Positions 10,562 to 20,906 of a DNA stretch of 64,000 nt are shown here, in pieces. A program made the position numbers and the translations under genes. The stretch lies in NCBI GenBank assembly GCA_023212695.1, contig JALCCG010000043.1:8039-72038 (forward strand), in the 5' to 3' direction. Under the pieces are notes generated by a model, which was given only the letters and a program-made list of their open reading frames with translations, had not been told where the DNA came from and did no database searches. The DNA is from Sporisorium sorghi (taxonomy: Eukaryota > Basidiomycota > Ustilaginomycetes > Ustilaginales > Ustilaginaceae). Position 1 is the first letter of the stretch; every line of letters begins with the position of its first letter.

Positions 10562-11542
10562 TGTCGAAAGCGAGGACGGCGGGAAACCAGCTCGGATGGT
10601 GGTGGGAAGATGAGGGAGAGGCTTGTGACAGTGACTCTGACAGAGGGAAGGATGATGTGCTGGACCGAGTGGGTTGGTCGAGACGAAATTGAATGCAGAT
10701 GCAGTGCCGGTGTGTCCAGAAACTTACCATTTTTGCAGTGTGCTGTGCTTTGCTTGTGGTGGTCGAGAGAGGAGGCGTGGAAACCAGCCCTCGATTGTGC
10801 GCTGAGCGTTGTTGCGTGTCCAAATGAAATGAGAGAGGCGCCTCCTGATCGATGCGGGCTTGCGATGTGATCCAGTGGGTCTTCGTGTGGGATGACAACG
10901 ACGCCGATCTCGGACCGAATTGCGAAAAGGATGAGACGAAGCTCTGACCAGCAGATAGATGATGGTGATGGTAAGAAGGCAAGACGCAGCTTAAGCAGTC
11001 GATGAGCGTAAAGTGGAGAGTCTCAGACTCTTGCTCAGCTCAAAGTCTTCTCAAAGTCAAATTGCAGTCAAATGTCACACGCTTTTTGGCTGCAACCGGC
11101 GCCGCGTCCGTGCTGCTGTCAAGAAATCTTGGATGAGAGAAAAAAAAGGAGCGTTTGGCGCATCTTGACTAGATCGCCGATTTCTCTTCTCTGTGACAAA
11201 TCACGTGCATCAAGCGCGGCAACCCCTCACTCTAACAATTTTGGAATTTGGCGCCCAAGCCAAAAACACGCTGACCTCAGCGCAGCGAACTCTCAACGCG
11301 CGCGTCTCCTCTCGAAGAGACCAATAATAATTAAAAATAAAAAATAAAATAAAATAAAAAACTGAAATGCGCAGTTGAGAAAACTCAGCCTTTTTGGGGT
11401 TCAGCCAGACAAACACACTCGGCTGAGTCGATTCGTTGATGACGACCACCACGACGACCACCATCATCTTTTCGTCACAATAATTTGCTGCGCGCCCGCC
11501 CTTGCTCTCTCTCTTCGAGCAGGTGCAATCCACCACATCACC
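10562..11542. other. Divergent promoter region of SEC62 and condensin genes
   Basis: This 981-base region separates two divergent start codons and should hold both promoters. An A-rich stretch at 11325-11362 (units like AAAATAA) lies about 180 bases before the condensin ATG. The motif CACGTG is absent, though TCACGTGC occurs near 11205-11212. Overlapping open frames on both strands lack coding character. Confidence 0.55.
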
Positions 11543-14500
11543 ATGACCTCCGCTGACGGCGGCAGCGGTCGATACAACCTCGCAGACGAGTTGCTCCTCC
11601 TCCAAGATGAACCCTACATTATCCCGCAAGAGGTCGCTGTCGAAGATCTGAGCGCGTCCGAGCAGATCTCCACACTCGACACGGCCATCGACGCCATCAC
11701 CTCCAGCCCGGACAACATCTCCACCCCAGAGATCTACGACCTCATCCGTTCCTACCTGAAACACTTCGCCAACCTCAGCCCTAATGCTTGCAACAAGCTT
11801 CTCGACGTAATTGCTTCAGGCATGTCCAGTGCTCTCGACGAGGCGCAACGAGAGCTCGATGGCGACGATCCCAATGCCTACGCTTCTCATGCAGAGACGC
11901 TCGAGCGATACGCTTTTCTCCTGCAATGGCTCGTCTCGGTCGCTGAAAAGTACAGTGGCGCTCGTTCCGACAATGCTGGCTCGGCTGCGGCTATCGTAGC
12001 TGCTAGAGGTGGTGGACGACGTGGTGCTGGTGCCAAGTCTGCTGCTGCTGCTGCTGCTGCTGCCGCCGCCGCTGCGGCCAAGTCTGGCTCCGCAAAGGCA
12101 GACGCATGGGCTTGGTCCAACTCGATCCCCGCCGTGCTCACCCTCATGTCCAAAGCCGCGCGTGTTCGCAGTGAACGCATGTGGACCGTCTCGGCTGCTC
12201 GCGACTCTTTCATCTCTGGCTGCCTCTTGCGACCCGCTCTACTTTTGCAAGAAAACGAATCATACCTCAAGATCCAGCCCATCAAGCTCGGCATCTTCAA
12301 AGTCATTTGCCAAGCCGTCAAAGCGCACGGTCAAGCGTTCAGCGCACAAACCAGCATCATGCAGAGTCTGCAGTACTACGAGCACCTCGCCGAGCCCATG
12401 GCAGAGCTCCTTGCAGTCATGCGTCTCGAGTTCGACTACGAACGTCTCGGCGAGGACGTCCTTCGCGAGGTTGCTGCCAAGAACTTTGGCGCTATGGACA
12501 CAAAGAGTCCACGCTCCTTTGGCCGCTTCCTCGTTCGCATGGCTGAGCTCAGTCCACGCAGCGTCCTCAAGCAAATCAGTTTGCTGCAAAAGCACCTCGA
12601 CTCCGAATCTTATCCCATGAGGAACGCCCTCATCGAAACCCTCGGTCTGCTCATCAAGGAGCTCGCCCTCACCGACGAATCGCTCAACCCAGAAGGCGCT
12701 GACGCTGGCACCCAGGCCGATACTGCCTCCGACGAGAACCGTGGCAGTGCCGAGACGCGCAAGAAGCAGATCGAGACCTTCTTCGACCTGCTCATCGAGC
12801 GTTTCCTCGACCTCAACTCGTACGTCCGATCCAAGCTCATCACCGTCTGCGCCCGTCTCTTGGATCTGCCTACCAAGTTCCCCAAGCAGCGCACCGAGAT
12901 CACCGAGATGGTCATCCGCCACCTCGAGGACAAGAGCAGCGGTGTCCGCAAGAACGCCATTGCTCTCCTCACCAAACTCATCCTCACTCATCCCTTTGGC
13001 ATGCTCCACGGCGGTGAGCTGTCTCTCCAGGACTGGCAGGCTCGCTACGACATTGTCTCCAAGGAGCTCGAGGAGACCGAAGGTTCGCTTAACCTTCCCG
13101 GCGAGCAGTCTGTCGATCACGAAGAGAGCGATGCCGACGACTCTGACGGTGCTATGGACGAGGATGAGGAGGACGAAGAAGAAGAGCAGGACGGAGATGA
13201 CACGGTCATGCAGGACGACGACGACGACGAAGATGCGCCGCCCAGTCGTAGTCGCAAGCCCAAGCCCAAGTCGTCGCAAAAGAGCAAGCCCAAGAAAGGT
13301 CGCAGATCCGGTGTCGATCTCGAAGCTCTCGCTGCTGCACAAGCCGAGATGGAACCTGTCGACGCCGAAAAGGTCATGCGTCTGCGTCTCACCAAGCGCT
13401 ACTACACCGACGCCATCGCCTTCATCACCCAGATCGAGACCGCCATGCCCAATTTGACCCTCTTGCTCGCTTCCACCAATAAGGCCGAAGTGCTCGAGAG
13501 CATGGAGTTCTTCCGCGTCGCCTACGAGTACAAGCTCTCCGGTGCCGCTGCCGGCGTGCGCAAGATGGTCCATCTCATCTGGACCAAGGACAACGCTCTC
13601 GTCATGGAGGACGGCAGCCAGCTCAAGGGTGTTCGCTCGCGTCTCATCGAGGTCTACCGTGCGCTCTACTTTGACGCCCGTGCCGACCTCAGCGGCAAGG
13701 ACAACGTGGCTCGCATCGCCAAAAACATGATCGAGCGCACCTTCGGCGCCACGCTCGCCGAGCTCACCTCGCTCGAAGAGATGCTCAAGACTATGCAGAT
13801 CGAGAACCTCGTCCATCCGGAAGTCGTTAACAAGCTCTGGGCCGTCTACTCGGCGCCCCGTGCCATCTCGGCTGCACAGCGTCGAGGCGCCATCATCGTG
13901 CTGGGCATGCTGGCTACGGCAAGGCGCGAGATCATCTCCGAGCAGATCGACACTCTTTTGCGCGTTGGTCTCGGCCCGCTCGGTGCGCGCGATGTGGTGC
14001 TGGCCAAGTACACCTGCGTTGCGCTTCAACGTCTCGGCGGAAGCGTCAAGAAGATCAAGGGTGCGCTGAGCGACGAGAGCGTGCGATACCCGATGACGCA
14101 TCCGCTCTTTGGTCGTCTTCGTGCGGCCCTCCAGATGTCCGGCGACGTGCTCAAGGGCAACAGCCGCGCCGAGTGGTTCAGCTTGGCCGAAAACGCCATC
14201 AACACCATCTACCTGCTAGGAGAGCAGCCCGATGCGCTGTGCACCGACATCATCCGCAGCATGACTTCGCGCGTATTCGGAGGCAAAGCACCCGCGCGCC
14301 AAGATGTCGACGATGCAGCGAGCGACGTTTCGATGCCCGATGCCACCGCCAAGGACGCCGCTTCGAGCTCGGACGCGCCTGTCATGGGTGACGCTTTCCA
14401 GCTGGCCCAGTTGCTGTTCATTGTGGGCCATGTGGCGCTCAAGCACATTGTCTACCTCGAACTAGTCGAGCGAGAGTACAAGCGGCGCAAGGCAGAGGCC

Positions 14501-15769
14501 GACAAGGAAAAGGCCGTGGCCAAAGCGGTTTCCGAGGGCAAGGCCAGCCGTGCTGCCGCTGCTGCTGCCGCTGCTGCCGTGGAAGAGTTGGACCAAGTCG
14601 CCGGTAATGCTGAGGACGAGATCGGCGAAGTGATTGCCAGTGTCCGCGAAAAGGAGCTGCTGTACGGCAGTCGCAGCGTGCTCGCCATGTTTGGTCCCAT
14701 CATCACGCACATCTGCAGCAGCCCCAAGTCGTACCCCAACGAGCTCGTGCGCCGCGCGGCCGTGCTGACGCTCTGCAAGTTCATGTGCGTCTCGTCGACA
14801 TTCTGCGAGGCCAATTTGGCGCTGCTGTTGCACATCCTCACCACGTCGAAGGATGCCGTGATCCGCAGTAATGTTGTCATTGCGCTCGGCGACATCGCCG
14901 TGTGCTTCGGCTCGCTCGTCGACGAGAACTCGGACCGCTTGTATGCCGGGCTGGGCGATCCGGATCTGTCGGTCAAGAAGCACACGCTCATGGTGCTCAC
15001 GCATCTCATCCTCAACGGCATGATCAAGGTCAAAGGGCAGCTTGGAGAGATGGCCAAGTGTCTCGAAGACGAGGAGCCGCGCGTGTCGGATCTGGCCAAG
15101 CTCTTCTTCTCGGAACTGGCGACCAAGGAGAACGCCGTTTACAACAACTTGCCAGACATTATCTCGCATCTGTCGATCGGCAAGCACGCTGTCGACGAAG
15201 AGACATTCGCGCGCACCATGAAGTTCATCTTCACGTTCATCGACAAGGAGAAGCAGGCCGAGAACGTGGTGGAGAAGCTCTGCCAGCGTTTCAGGCTGAC
15301 CAACAGCGAGAGGCAGTGGCGCGATATTGCGTTCTGTCTGTCGCTGTTGCCGTACAAGAGCGAGCGGTCGGTCAAGAAACTTATCGAAGGGTTGCCGTTC
15401 TACCAGGACAAGCTGTACCATGCCGAAGTGTACAAGCGCTTCCAGGAGATCTTGGCCAAGGCGCGTGCCAACAAGACCAACGCTGGCGGGGTGGGCGGCG
15501 GTGGACGAGGTGGTGGTGCTGGAAGTGGTGCGGCGGGAGGCAGTGGGGAAGGTGCGGGCGATCTGCGCGAGTTTGAGGAGATCCTCGCACAGGCTGCGGC
15601 GAAGGGGGAGCAGGACGAGGCGTTTGAGGGGGCTGCACAGGCCAAAGTGGCCAAGTTGACGAGGTCGAGGGGGAAGAGTGGTAAGACGAGCGGTGCTGTG
15701 GGGGCGGCTGCGACCAAGAGGAGTACGAGAGGGAGCAGCAGGAGGATCTCGGTTGCTAGTGAGGCGTGA
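11543..15769 (+). CDS. CND1: Condensin subunit 1 (CAP-D2/Cnd1/Ycs4)
   Basis: The intron-free gene encodes about 1408 residues from the ATG at 11543, the first in a good context after an in-frame upstream extension. The protein is a HEAT-repeat solenoid. The diagnostic Cnd1 region lies near residues 1060-1200 (RRAAVLTLCKFMCVSS, then SNVVIALGDIAVCFGSLV and LYAGLGDPDLSVKKHTL). A long acidic patch followed by a basic Lys/Pro patch lies near 530-590. The C-terminus is Gly- and Lys-rich, with possible Cdk sites. It should be the non-SMC HEAT subunit of condensin that acts in mitotic chromosome folding. An alanine run near residues 165-180 reflects trinucleotide expansion. The length matches fungal orthologues. 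Confidence 0.95.
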   Translation: MTSADGGSGRYNLADELLLLQDEPYIIPQEVAVEDLSASEQISTLDTAIDAITSSPDNISTPEIYDLIRSYLKHFANLSPNACNKLLDVIASGMSSALDEAQRELDGDDPNAYASHAETLERYAFLLQWLVSVAEKYSGARSDNAGSAAAIVAARGGGRRGAGAKSAAAAAAAAAAAAAKSGSAKADAWAWSNSIPAVLTLMSKAARVRSERMWTVSAARDSFISGCLLRPALLLQENESYLKIQPIKLGIFKVICQAVKAHGQAFSAQTSIMQSLQYYEHLAEPMAELLAVMRLEFDYERLGEDVLREVAAKNFGAMDTKSPRSFGRFLVRMAELSPRSVLKQISLLQKHLDSESYPMRNALIETLGLLIKELALTDESLNPEGADAGTQADTASDENRGSAETRKKQIETFFDLLIERFLDLNSYVRSKLITVCARLLDLPTKFPKQRTEITEMVIRHLEDKSSGVRKNAIALLTKLILTHPFGMLHGGELSLQDWQARYDIVSKELEETEGSLNLPGEQSVDHEESDADDSDGAMDEDEEDEEEEQDGDDTVMQDDDDDEDAPPSRSRKPKPKSSQKSKPKKGRRSGVDLEALAAAQAEMEPVDAEKVMRLRLTKRYYTDAIAFITQIETAMPNLTLLLASTNKAEVLESMEFFRVAYEYKLSGAAAGVRKMVHLIWTKDNALVMEDGSQLKGVRSRLIEVYRALYFDARADLSGKDNVARIAKNMIERTFGATLAELTSLEEMLKTMQIENLVHPEVVNKLWAVYSAPRAISAAQRRGAIIVLGMLATARREIISEQIDTLLRVGLGPLGARDVVLAKYTCVALQRLGGSVKKIKGALSDESVRYPMTHPLFGRLRAALQMSGDVLKGNSRAEWFSLAENAINTIYLLGEQPDALCTDIIRSMTSRVFGGKAPARQDVDDAASDVSMPDATAKDAASSSDAPVMGDAFQLAQLLFIVGHVALKHIVYLELVEREYKRRKAEADKEKAVAKAVSEGKASRAAAAAAAAAVEELDQVAGNAEDEIGEVIASVREKELLYGSRSVLAMFGPIITHICSSPKSYPNELVRRAAVLTLCKFMCVSSTFCEANLALLLHILTTSKDAVIRSNVVIALGDIAVCFGSLVDENSDRLYAGLGDPDLSVKKHTLMVLTHLILNGMIKVKGQLGEMAKCLEDEEPRVSDLAKLFFSELATKENAVYNNLPDIISHLSIGKHAVDEETFARTMKFIFTFIDKEKQAENVVEKLCQRFRLTNSERQWRDIAFCLSLLPYKSERSVKKLIEGLPFYQDKLYHAEVYKRFQEILAKARANKTNAGGVGGGGRGGGAGSGAAGGSGEGAGDLREFEEILAQAAAKGEQDEAFEGAAQAKVAKLTRSRGKSGKTSGAVGAAATKRSTRGSSRRISVASEA

Positions 15770-16029
15770 TGTGTTTCTCGCGGTGATATTTCTGTGTTTC
15801 CGGCTGTAATACTACTTGTGATCAGTATGTCTTTGGTGCAGATGAGAGTGAGAGCGAAGTTGAGGGCGAGAAGGCGTCGCTGAAGAGGATGAGCATGGGC
15901 GAGAACAAAACACGGGAGTCGGAGCAGAGTCGAGGAGACTTTCAGGGTCCATCCTTGGAAATTTGGTGCTTGGTGTCTTCGTACCACCATCATCTTGACC
16001 GCCTCATCCATCTTGCGACAACCGCAACG

Positions 16030-17637
16030 ATGGAGAAAGGGTACACATTCCACCCGCCACCTTTCCTCGGCTCCGGCTTCCGGCAAAATCACCAGATCCG
16101 GCAGCTGAAAACCAACTCTCTCCCGGTGCTATCGTCTTACCGCTCGCTGCAACCCTCTCTCTCACACACCGCCCCCTCTTCTGCGCTGCTGGCCACGCGC
16201 GCGCCTGCACCCTTCGCGCGCAGCAGCCTGTCCTCGCACCGTCGGAAGCACCTGCGCAAGTGCTGGGACCTGCTGCACCTCTCTCTGCAGCGCGGGGACG
16301 TTCACTTGGCCGCCAAGTTCCTCCGTGTGATCCTGGGCGCGCACGAGTGGACCTCCGACGTCTCATGGCGCCTCGCCCTCGCCCTCCTCTCCACCTCACC
16401 AAGCTCCAAAGTGGGCTACTTGCAGCACCTCGACCTGCACAGCAGTGCGCCGTTCAAGGCCGCGCACACCACCGCCCAGCTCGTCACCGAATACATTAGC
16501 GCCAACCGGCTCAACGACGCGATCGAGCTGCTCGAGCAGCGCGTCAACCTGTATCCGTACAAGGCGCAGCCCGAGCTGCACGCGCTGTTGGGGATGCTGT
16601 ATGTGTTTGTGGGCGTGAGCACGCTTTTCAACGCCTGTGATGGTGGGGAGGTGGAGTTGAGGGCGCTGGACAGGACGACGCGGAACAAGGCGCGGCTGTG
16701 CTTCCAGACCGCGCTGCAGGCGACGCAGAGCTGGGTAAGGGGGGAGACGGCCAAGCGGCAGCGGATATGGGGGATGCACGCCAAGGATGTGCGAGTGGAT
16801 GGGAAGAGGGTCAGCGCGCGGAGGGGGCGGGTTTGGGGGAGTGATGTGCTCGATGAAGCGGACGAGGAGTGGCCAAGGGACGAGCACGACGATATAGCGC
16901 GCGTGCGGCGCCGGCTCGACGGTATCGACGAACCAGAGGAGGTGGGCAAAGACGAGGAGAGCGACGCATCGAGCGCCTCGGGGTCGGTGTACAGCGACTC
17001 GCACGGTTCGTCTTCGGACGACTCGGACACGGAAGGGGAGCAAGACGCACGGGGCCGCAGAGGCCGGTCGCGCACGCCACACCTCGACCCAGCACAGCAG
17101 GCAGAAGCAGCAGAAGCGGAGCAACAGCCGGATCCTGCAGCGACGAAGGGCCACAAAGCCTGGGCTGCCGCCTGGCCCTGCGTGGCGAGCTTCTACACCC
17201 CGCAGCCGCCGCTTGCGTGGCACATCGCACAGCAGTTTTTGGAGTTGCTCGGCGGTCATTCTACCAGTTCCAACACAGCAGCGGGAGGGGTCCGTGATGC
17301 TCAAGATACTGGGCTGGGGGTACAAGAGGAGAATGGAGAGGGGGACACCGACTCAGACGGTGGTGAAGATCTGGTGGACGGGATACAGCTCACGCGCGAA
17401 GAGGCAGAGCTGCGGTTGAGGAGGATTCTGTTTGAGGGCGAGCCTGAGGCTGAGGATCGTCGGAGTGGGACAGAGGCGCGGGTGAAGAGGGAGAAGGAGA
17501 AACGTAGGGATGGAAGAGATGGCAGAGATGGCAGAGATGGCAGGGACGATGGGAGGGGAAAGAAACGCAAACGGGAGCGAGAGAATCACGAACTCACACG
17601 CGGATCACGCTCGAGCAAGAGGCGGGATTGGCGCTAG
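16030..17637 (+). CDS. RNA polymerase I factor, Rrn11/TAF1A-like
   Basis: The frame is open from 15889, but the ATG at 16030 (MEKGYTFHPPPFLG) begins the part with clear sequence character. This gives about 535 residues. Residues 70-230 are helical and TPR-like (RRKHLRKCWDLLHLSLQRGD, then AAKFLRVILGAHEW and AIELLEQRVNLYPYKAQPEL). This pattern fits the Rrn11/TAF1A family, which is part of the core factor/SL1 complex that loads RNA polymerase I on the rDNA promoter. The middle is acidic and Ser-rich, and the C-terminus is strongly basic (KKRKRERENHELT) with a repeated GRD unit (RDGRDGRDGRDD). The family assignment rests on remembered pattern, so it is moderate. Any TPR-like nuclear protein is the alternative. 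Confidence 0.6.
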   Translation: MEKGYTFHPPPFLGSGFRQNHQIRQLKTNSLPVLSSYRSLQPSLSHTAPSSALLATRAPAPFARSSLSSHRRKHLRKCWDLLHLSLQRGDVHLAAKFLRVILGAHEWTSDVSWRLALALLSTSPSSKVGYLQHLDLHSSAPFKAAHTTAQLVTEYISANRLNDAIELLEQRVNLYPYKAQPELHALLGMLYVFVGVSTLFNACDGGEVELRALDRTTRNKARLCFQTALQATQSWVRGETAKRQRIWGMHAKDVRVDGKRVSARRGRVWGSDVLDEADEEWPRDEHDDIARVRRRLDGIDEPEEVGKDEESDASSASGSVYSDSHGSSSDDSDTEGEQDARGRRGRSRTPHLDPAQQAEAAEAEQQPDPAATKGHKAWAAAWPCVASFYTPQPPLAWHIAQQFLELLGGHSTSSNTAAGGVRDAQDTGLGVQEENGEGDTDSDGGEDLVDGIQLTREEAELRLRRILFEGEPEAEDRRSGTEARVKREKEKRRDGRDGRDGRDGRDDGRGKKRKRERENHELTRGSRSSKRRDWR

Positions 17638-17748
17638 ACTCACCACCACCTCTCTTTGTTTCACGACATTGACATCAAGCGTTGCATTCTCGCATCACAC
17701 CACACCGATTGCATCCCCTTTCAAAACACCTTCATGACGTGCCGCGTA

Positions 17749-20094
17749 TCATTGCGAGAGCAGCTTCCTAAACTGAGCCGAACGCTCTCTCTCCGCTTCC
17801 TCCCCACCTCCCCCTTGCTCCTGCACAGCCGTCTTCCAATCGGCCAACTGCGGCAGTTCGAACAGCTTTGCTAGAGTCGCACGCACAAACTGTACGGGGA
17901 AGCGGTCGGTCGTGCTTAGCGGGACCAGCCACTCTTTCTTCCCCTCCTCGCCGTCGTGGTCGTGCAGGGCGAGGTGGAAGTAGCCGTCCAACTCGTCGCC
18001 CTCTGTCTGCGCGAAGAATGCCGCGATGTCCGCCGGAACGCGCAGTACGCCCTTGGAAGCAGGAATCAAGGCGAGGGCATCGTCGAGCGCCTGGCCGACG
18101 TTGTGAGCCGCCACAGTCTCGCGAAGCAGCGCAAGCAGCTGCGTCTGGAAATGCGTCATGCGGCTGCTGGTGCGTACGCGCACGAGCGTCCATTCGAGCA
18201 TCGCGTGTCCCGTCTGCGCCCAGACGTCGCGTACACTTTGCTTGGTTGCTTCCATTTCTGCGCGTGTGCGTGCTCTCTCCTCCTCTTCCTCCTCCTCATT
18301 CCCAGCGTCACCGCGGTCGGCGAGCACTGGGTGGCGCGGCGGGAGCAGGTTGCTAGTGTGCGACAGCGGCACGACGAGCAGGTGCGCCGCGTCGAACGGT
18401 ACCCGGGAGATGGAGGTGTGCACAAAGCCGCCCTTGGGAAACACGAGGTACGACTCGGCGCCGATGCTGACGATGAGCGATTTGGTGACCGATGGGTTGG
18501 AGAGGCAGAACCAGCAGTTGGCGGGTCCCACGGGGATCATTGGTCGGCTATGATGCTGTTGGGAGAAAGAGGGCTTGATGGGGAGGCCGGCGGGGAGGGG
18601 CATTTGGCTCTTCACCCATCCTTCTGCGTTGGTGGTGGCGGTAGTGGAGGGAGTGTTGATGTAAGAAGGCTGTGGCTGCTTGGAAGGGCAAGATCGGATG
18701 TAGTGCCCTTCGACGTTGCATAGACGACAGACGTATCCCGGTGGTGGAATGTCTGCGCTAGCCCCCTCGGCCTTCTGACGTTTGCTCCGCGGTTCTTGGA
18801 ACCTGTAGTTCGGGCCTGCGTCCACGTCGCCCTGCACCACCGCTGGAGCAGCAGACCGCTTCGCATCCCTCGTTCCCGCCGCCGCCGCCGCCGATCCGGG
18901 CATGAAGTACGGCGTCTGCGTCGCATTCCCCGGCACCACCCCTTGCCCCTCCTGCTCGCCAGCAGGACTCAAATTCAGCGCCAAGAACCACCTGCGCTTC
19001 TTCTCATTCGCAAACCGCGCCAACGACACAAAGCGCGTCACGCACTTCAACCCCCCGACCTGCCTCCTCCCCACCGGCGTCGCCATCATTTGCCCCAGCT
19101 GCTGTTGCCCAAGATGCGACGAAAGATCAGTGACGTACGGCGCGCGCTCCCAGAACGCGCCCATGTCGAGCGTCTCCTGCTCGATGCCCACGGGGAGGTC
19201 TGGCGTCGTCGCAGAGGGAGCGAGGGAGAAGTGGTAGCGCGGGCAGGCGTGTGCTGCGAGGCGGGCGATGGCGGGGGAGCCCCACATCCTCGCTGTGGGA
19301 TCTGGAAGGCCGTCATTCTGTGCGTTTGCTGGAGTCGAAAAAAGCGTGATTCCCGTCGGCCAGCAGTTCGTGAGGAGCAGATCGATCGGTGGGCGTGCGG
19401 TCATCACCTCTAACGCGGCAGTTTGGGCGGCGGCGCGCGCTTGGTCCGCCGATGCAGACGCGCGTGCTGCTGCGAGTGTGCCTGGTTTCGCCGTGCCGTT
19501 GTTCACTGCATTCGAGCTTGAGCTGGAGGGTGATGGTGAGGGTAGGCGGAAGCAAGGATGCGCCAGGAGCCGGTGAATGGTGGCTGGAGTGATGTGCGGC
19601 TCTTGCTCGTCCTGCGAGCGCTGCAGATCGGATTCGTACCACGTCTGGGCGTCGAATGGCGCCTCTCCCTCGACATCCTGTGCGAAGCGTTTGGCGTCCC
19701 ATACTCCACCTACGAATGCCACCCGGAACCCATTCTGCGTGACAAACACCCCGCTCTTGCCTTTCGCCCAGAACAAGTTGTCAACCACCTTGACGAGGCC
19801 CTGCGGTGTATCCTTCTGCGATTGTGTCGATGCTGCTGCGATCGCGTCCACCACAGGCTGCGTTGGTGGAGTGGTACCCTGGTAGAAGTACGTCGGGATG
19901 GGCAGCTGCAGTTTGTTTTGTAGCAGGTCGGTCTGTTGTGCGAGCAGTGTTTCGTCCGGGGTAGGGTGGAAGAGGTCGCCGAGGATGAAGAGGGATGCAA
20001 AGGGCCCGTGTTTGGACTGGATAGCGGATACTTTGGAGATGAGGTCCAGCAAGCGGCCATTGACGGGGCCGATGAGGAGGATCTTCTCCGGCAT
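17749..20094 (-). CDS. CwfJ-domain protein, Cwf19L1/Drn1-like
   Basis: I start at the ATG at 20094 (MPEKILLIGPVNGRL), because the frame upstream of it reads through a leader with no family likeness. The protein has about 781 residues. It opens with a metallophosphatase-like fold (ILLIGPVNGR, FILGDLFHP), as in Cwf19L1 and yeast Drn1. A CCHC zinc knuckle (CRLCNVEGHYIRSC) follows near residue 480. The CwfJ-1 HIT-like domain then reads CWFCLSNPSVTKSL and HLLVVPLSHTSNL, and the CwfJ-2 domain closes the protein. This family assists Dbr1 in turning over lariat introns and associates with spliceosomes. The zinc knuckle is as expected. The gene is divergent from VMA21, with about 217 bases between start codons. 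Confidence 0.88.
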   Translation of the reverse strand: MPEKILLIGPVNGRLLDLISKVSAIQSKHGPFASLFILGDLFHPTPDETLLAQQTDLLQNKLQLPIPTYFYQGTTPPTQPVVDAIAAASTQSQKDTPQGLVKVVDNLFWAKGKSGVFVTQNGFRVAFVGGVWDAKRFAQDVEGEAPFDAQTWYESDLQRSQDEQEPHITPATIHRLLAHPCFRLPSPSPSSSSSNAVNNGTAKPGTLAAARASASADQARAAAQTAALEVMTARPPIDLLLTNCWPTGITLFSTPANAQNDGLPDPTARMWGSPAIARLAAHACPRYHFSLAPSATTPDLPVGIEQETLDMGAFWERAPYVTDLSSHLGQQQLGQMMATPVGRRQVGGLKCVTRFVSLARFANEKKRRWFLALNLSPAGEQEGQGVVPGNATQTPYFMPGSAAAAAGTRDAKRSAAPAVVQGDVDAGPNYRFQEPRSKRQKAEGASADIPPPGYVCRLCNVEGHYIRSCPSKQPQPSYINTPSTTATTNAEGWVKSQMPLPAGLPIKPSFSQQHHSRPMIPVGPANCWFCLSNPSVTKSLIVSIGAESYLVFPKGGFVHTSISRVPFDAAHLLVVPLSHTSNLLPPRHPVLADRGDAGNEEEEEEERARTRAEMEATKQSVRDVWAQTGHAMLEWTLVRVRTSSRMTHFQTQLLALLRETVAAHNVGQALDDALALIPASKGVLRVPADIAAFFAQTEGDELDGYFHLALHDHDGEEGKKEWLVPLSTTDRFPVQFVRATLAKLFELPQLADWKTAVQEQGGGGEEAERERSAQFRKLLSQ

Positions 20095-20311
20095 CCTTGC
20101 TGCGTGTTCTAGATGAGTATGGATGAGGATACAGTAGAAAGGATGGGAAAGGAAGATTCGTTTTCGTCTTGTCAAACTTTAATCTCCCACTTTTTTGGTC
20201 CGAGTTCCGAGCTTTTGTGCGTTTCCCCCACGCTTTTGCCTTGTTGTGCTACTCATCAACAACATCCACACCTTCTATAGCTCTTGCATCTTCAAATCTC
20301 CAGCAAGAAGC

Positions 20312-20683
20312 ATGTCGAATCTGGACCCAACACCATCTCGCGTAGCCCCACGCGGCCGCGATTCCGCCCGAGGCGTCTACTACAAACTCGCCTTCTTCAG
20401 CGTCGCCCTCTTTGCGGCCCCCATCTCGGCCTACTACTTCGCCAAGGATAGGTACCTCTCTGGTGAGTTGCCGCATTCTGCATTGATGGACTAGAAAAAG
20501 ATCGCTGACAGAAATGGTGTTGGAGTGTGTACAGGCAATGCGACGTACGCCGGTGGATTGGCGGCGTTGGTAGCCAACCTGGTGTTGGCAGCGTACGTCG
20601 TGGCGGCGTTCTTGGAGGACGATTCCGATGTTGCACCTGCACAGTCGAGGAAGGAAACGGAGAAGGAGAAGAAGTCGCAATGA
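20312..20683 (+). CDS. VMA21: Vma21, V-ATPase assembly factor, one intron
   Basis: Two exons (20312-20462 and 20535-20683) join across a 72-bp intron with GTGAGT and TACAG ends, giving 99 residues. The two hydrophobic spans read YKLAFFSVALFAAPISAYYF and AALVANLVLAAYVVAAFL, and the junction recreates the family motif GNATYAGG. The protein ends in KKSQ, a dilysine signal for retrieval to the ER, as expected for Vma21, which escorts the Vo sector of the vacuolar ATPase. Without splicing the first exon would run into a stop at 20492. The length matches the family. The assignment is secure. Confidence 0.92.
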
Positions 20684-20906
20684 ACCAAGCAAAGGCGACC
20701 TGGACACATCGCAAATCCACACTCACTCCCTCAACTGTACCATCTGGCCTGACCTGCCAATATACCCCATGTCTTTCGGAGCACCAACTCCTCGTCTAGC
20801 GCTCCCGAACACAGCCCTCGAACGCCACGCCCAGCAACTTCACATAACACGGCAATCAAACAAACCCCGTGCAGCAGTGAGAATGACCGGCCGTCTCTAT
20901 TGCTGA

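Noticed and set aside
12260..14101. Minus-strand frame of 613 codons inside the condensin gene
   Set aside because: It is the antisense shadow of a GC-rich coding sequence. The plus-strand product is a clear Cnd1 protein.
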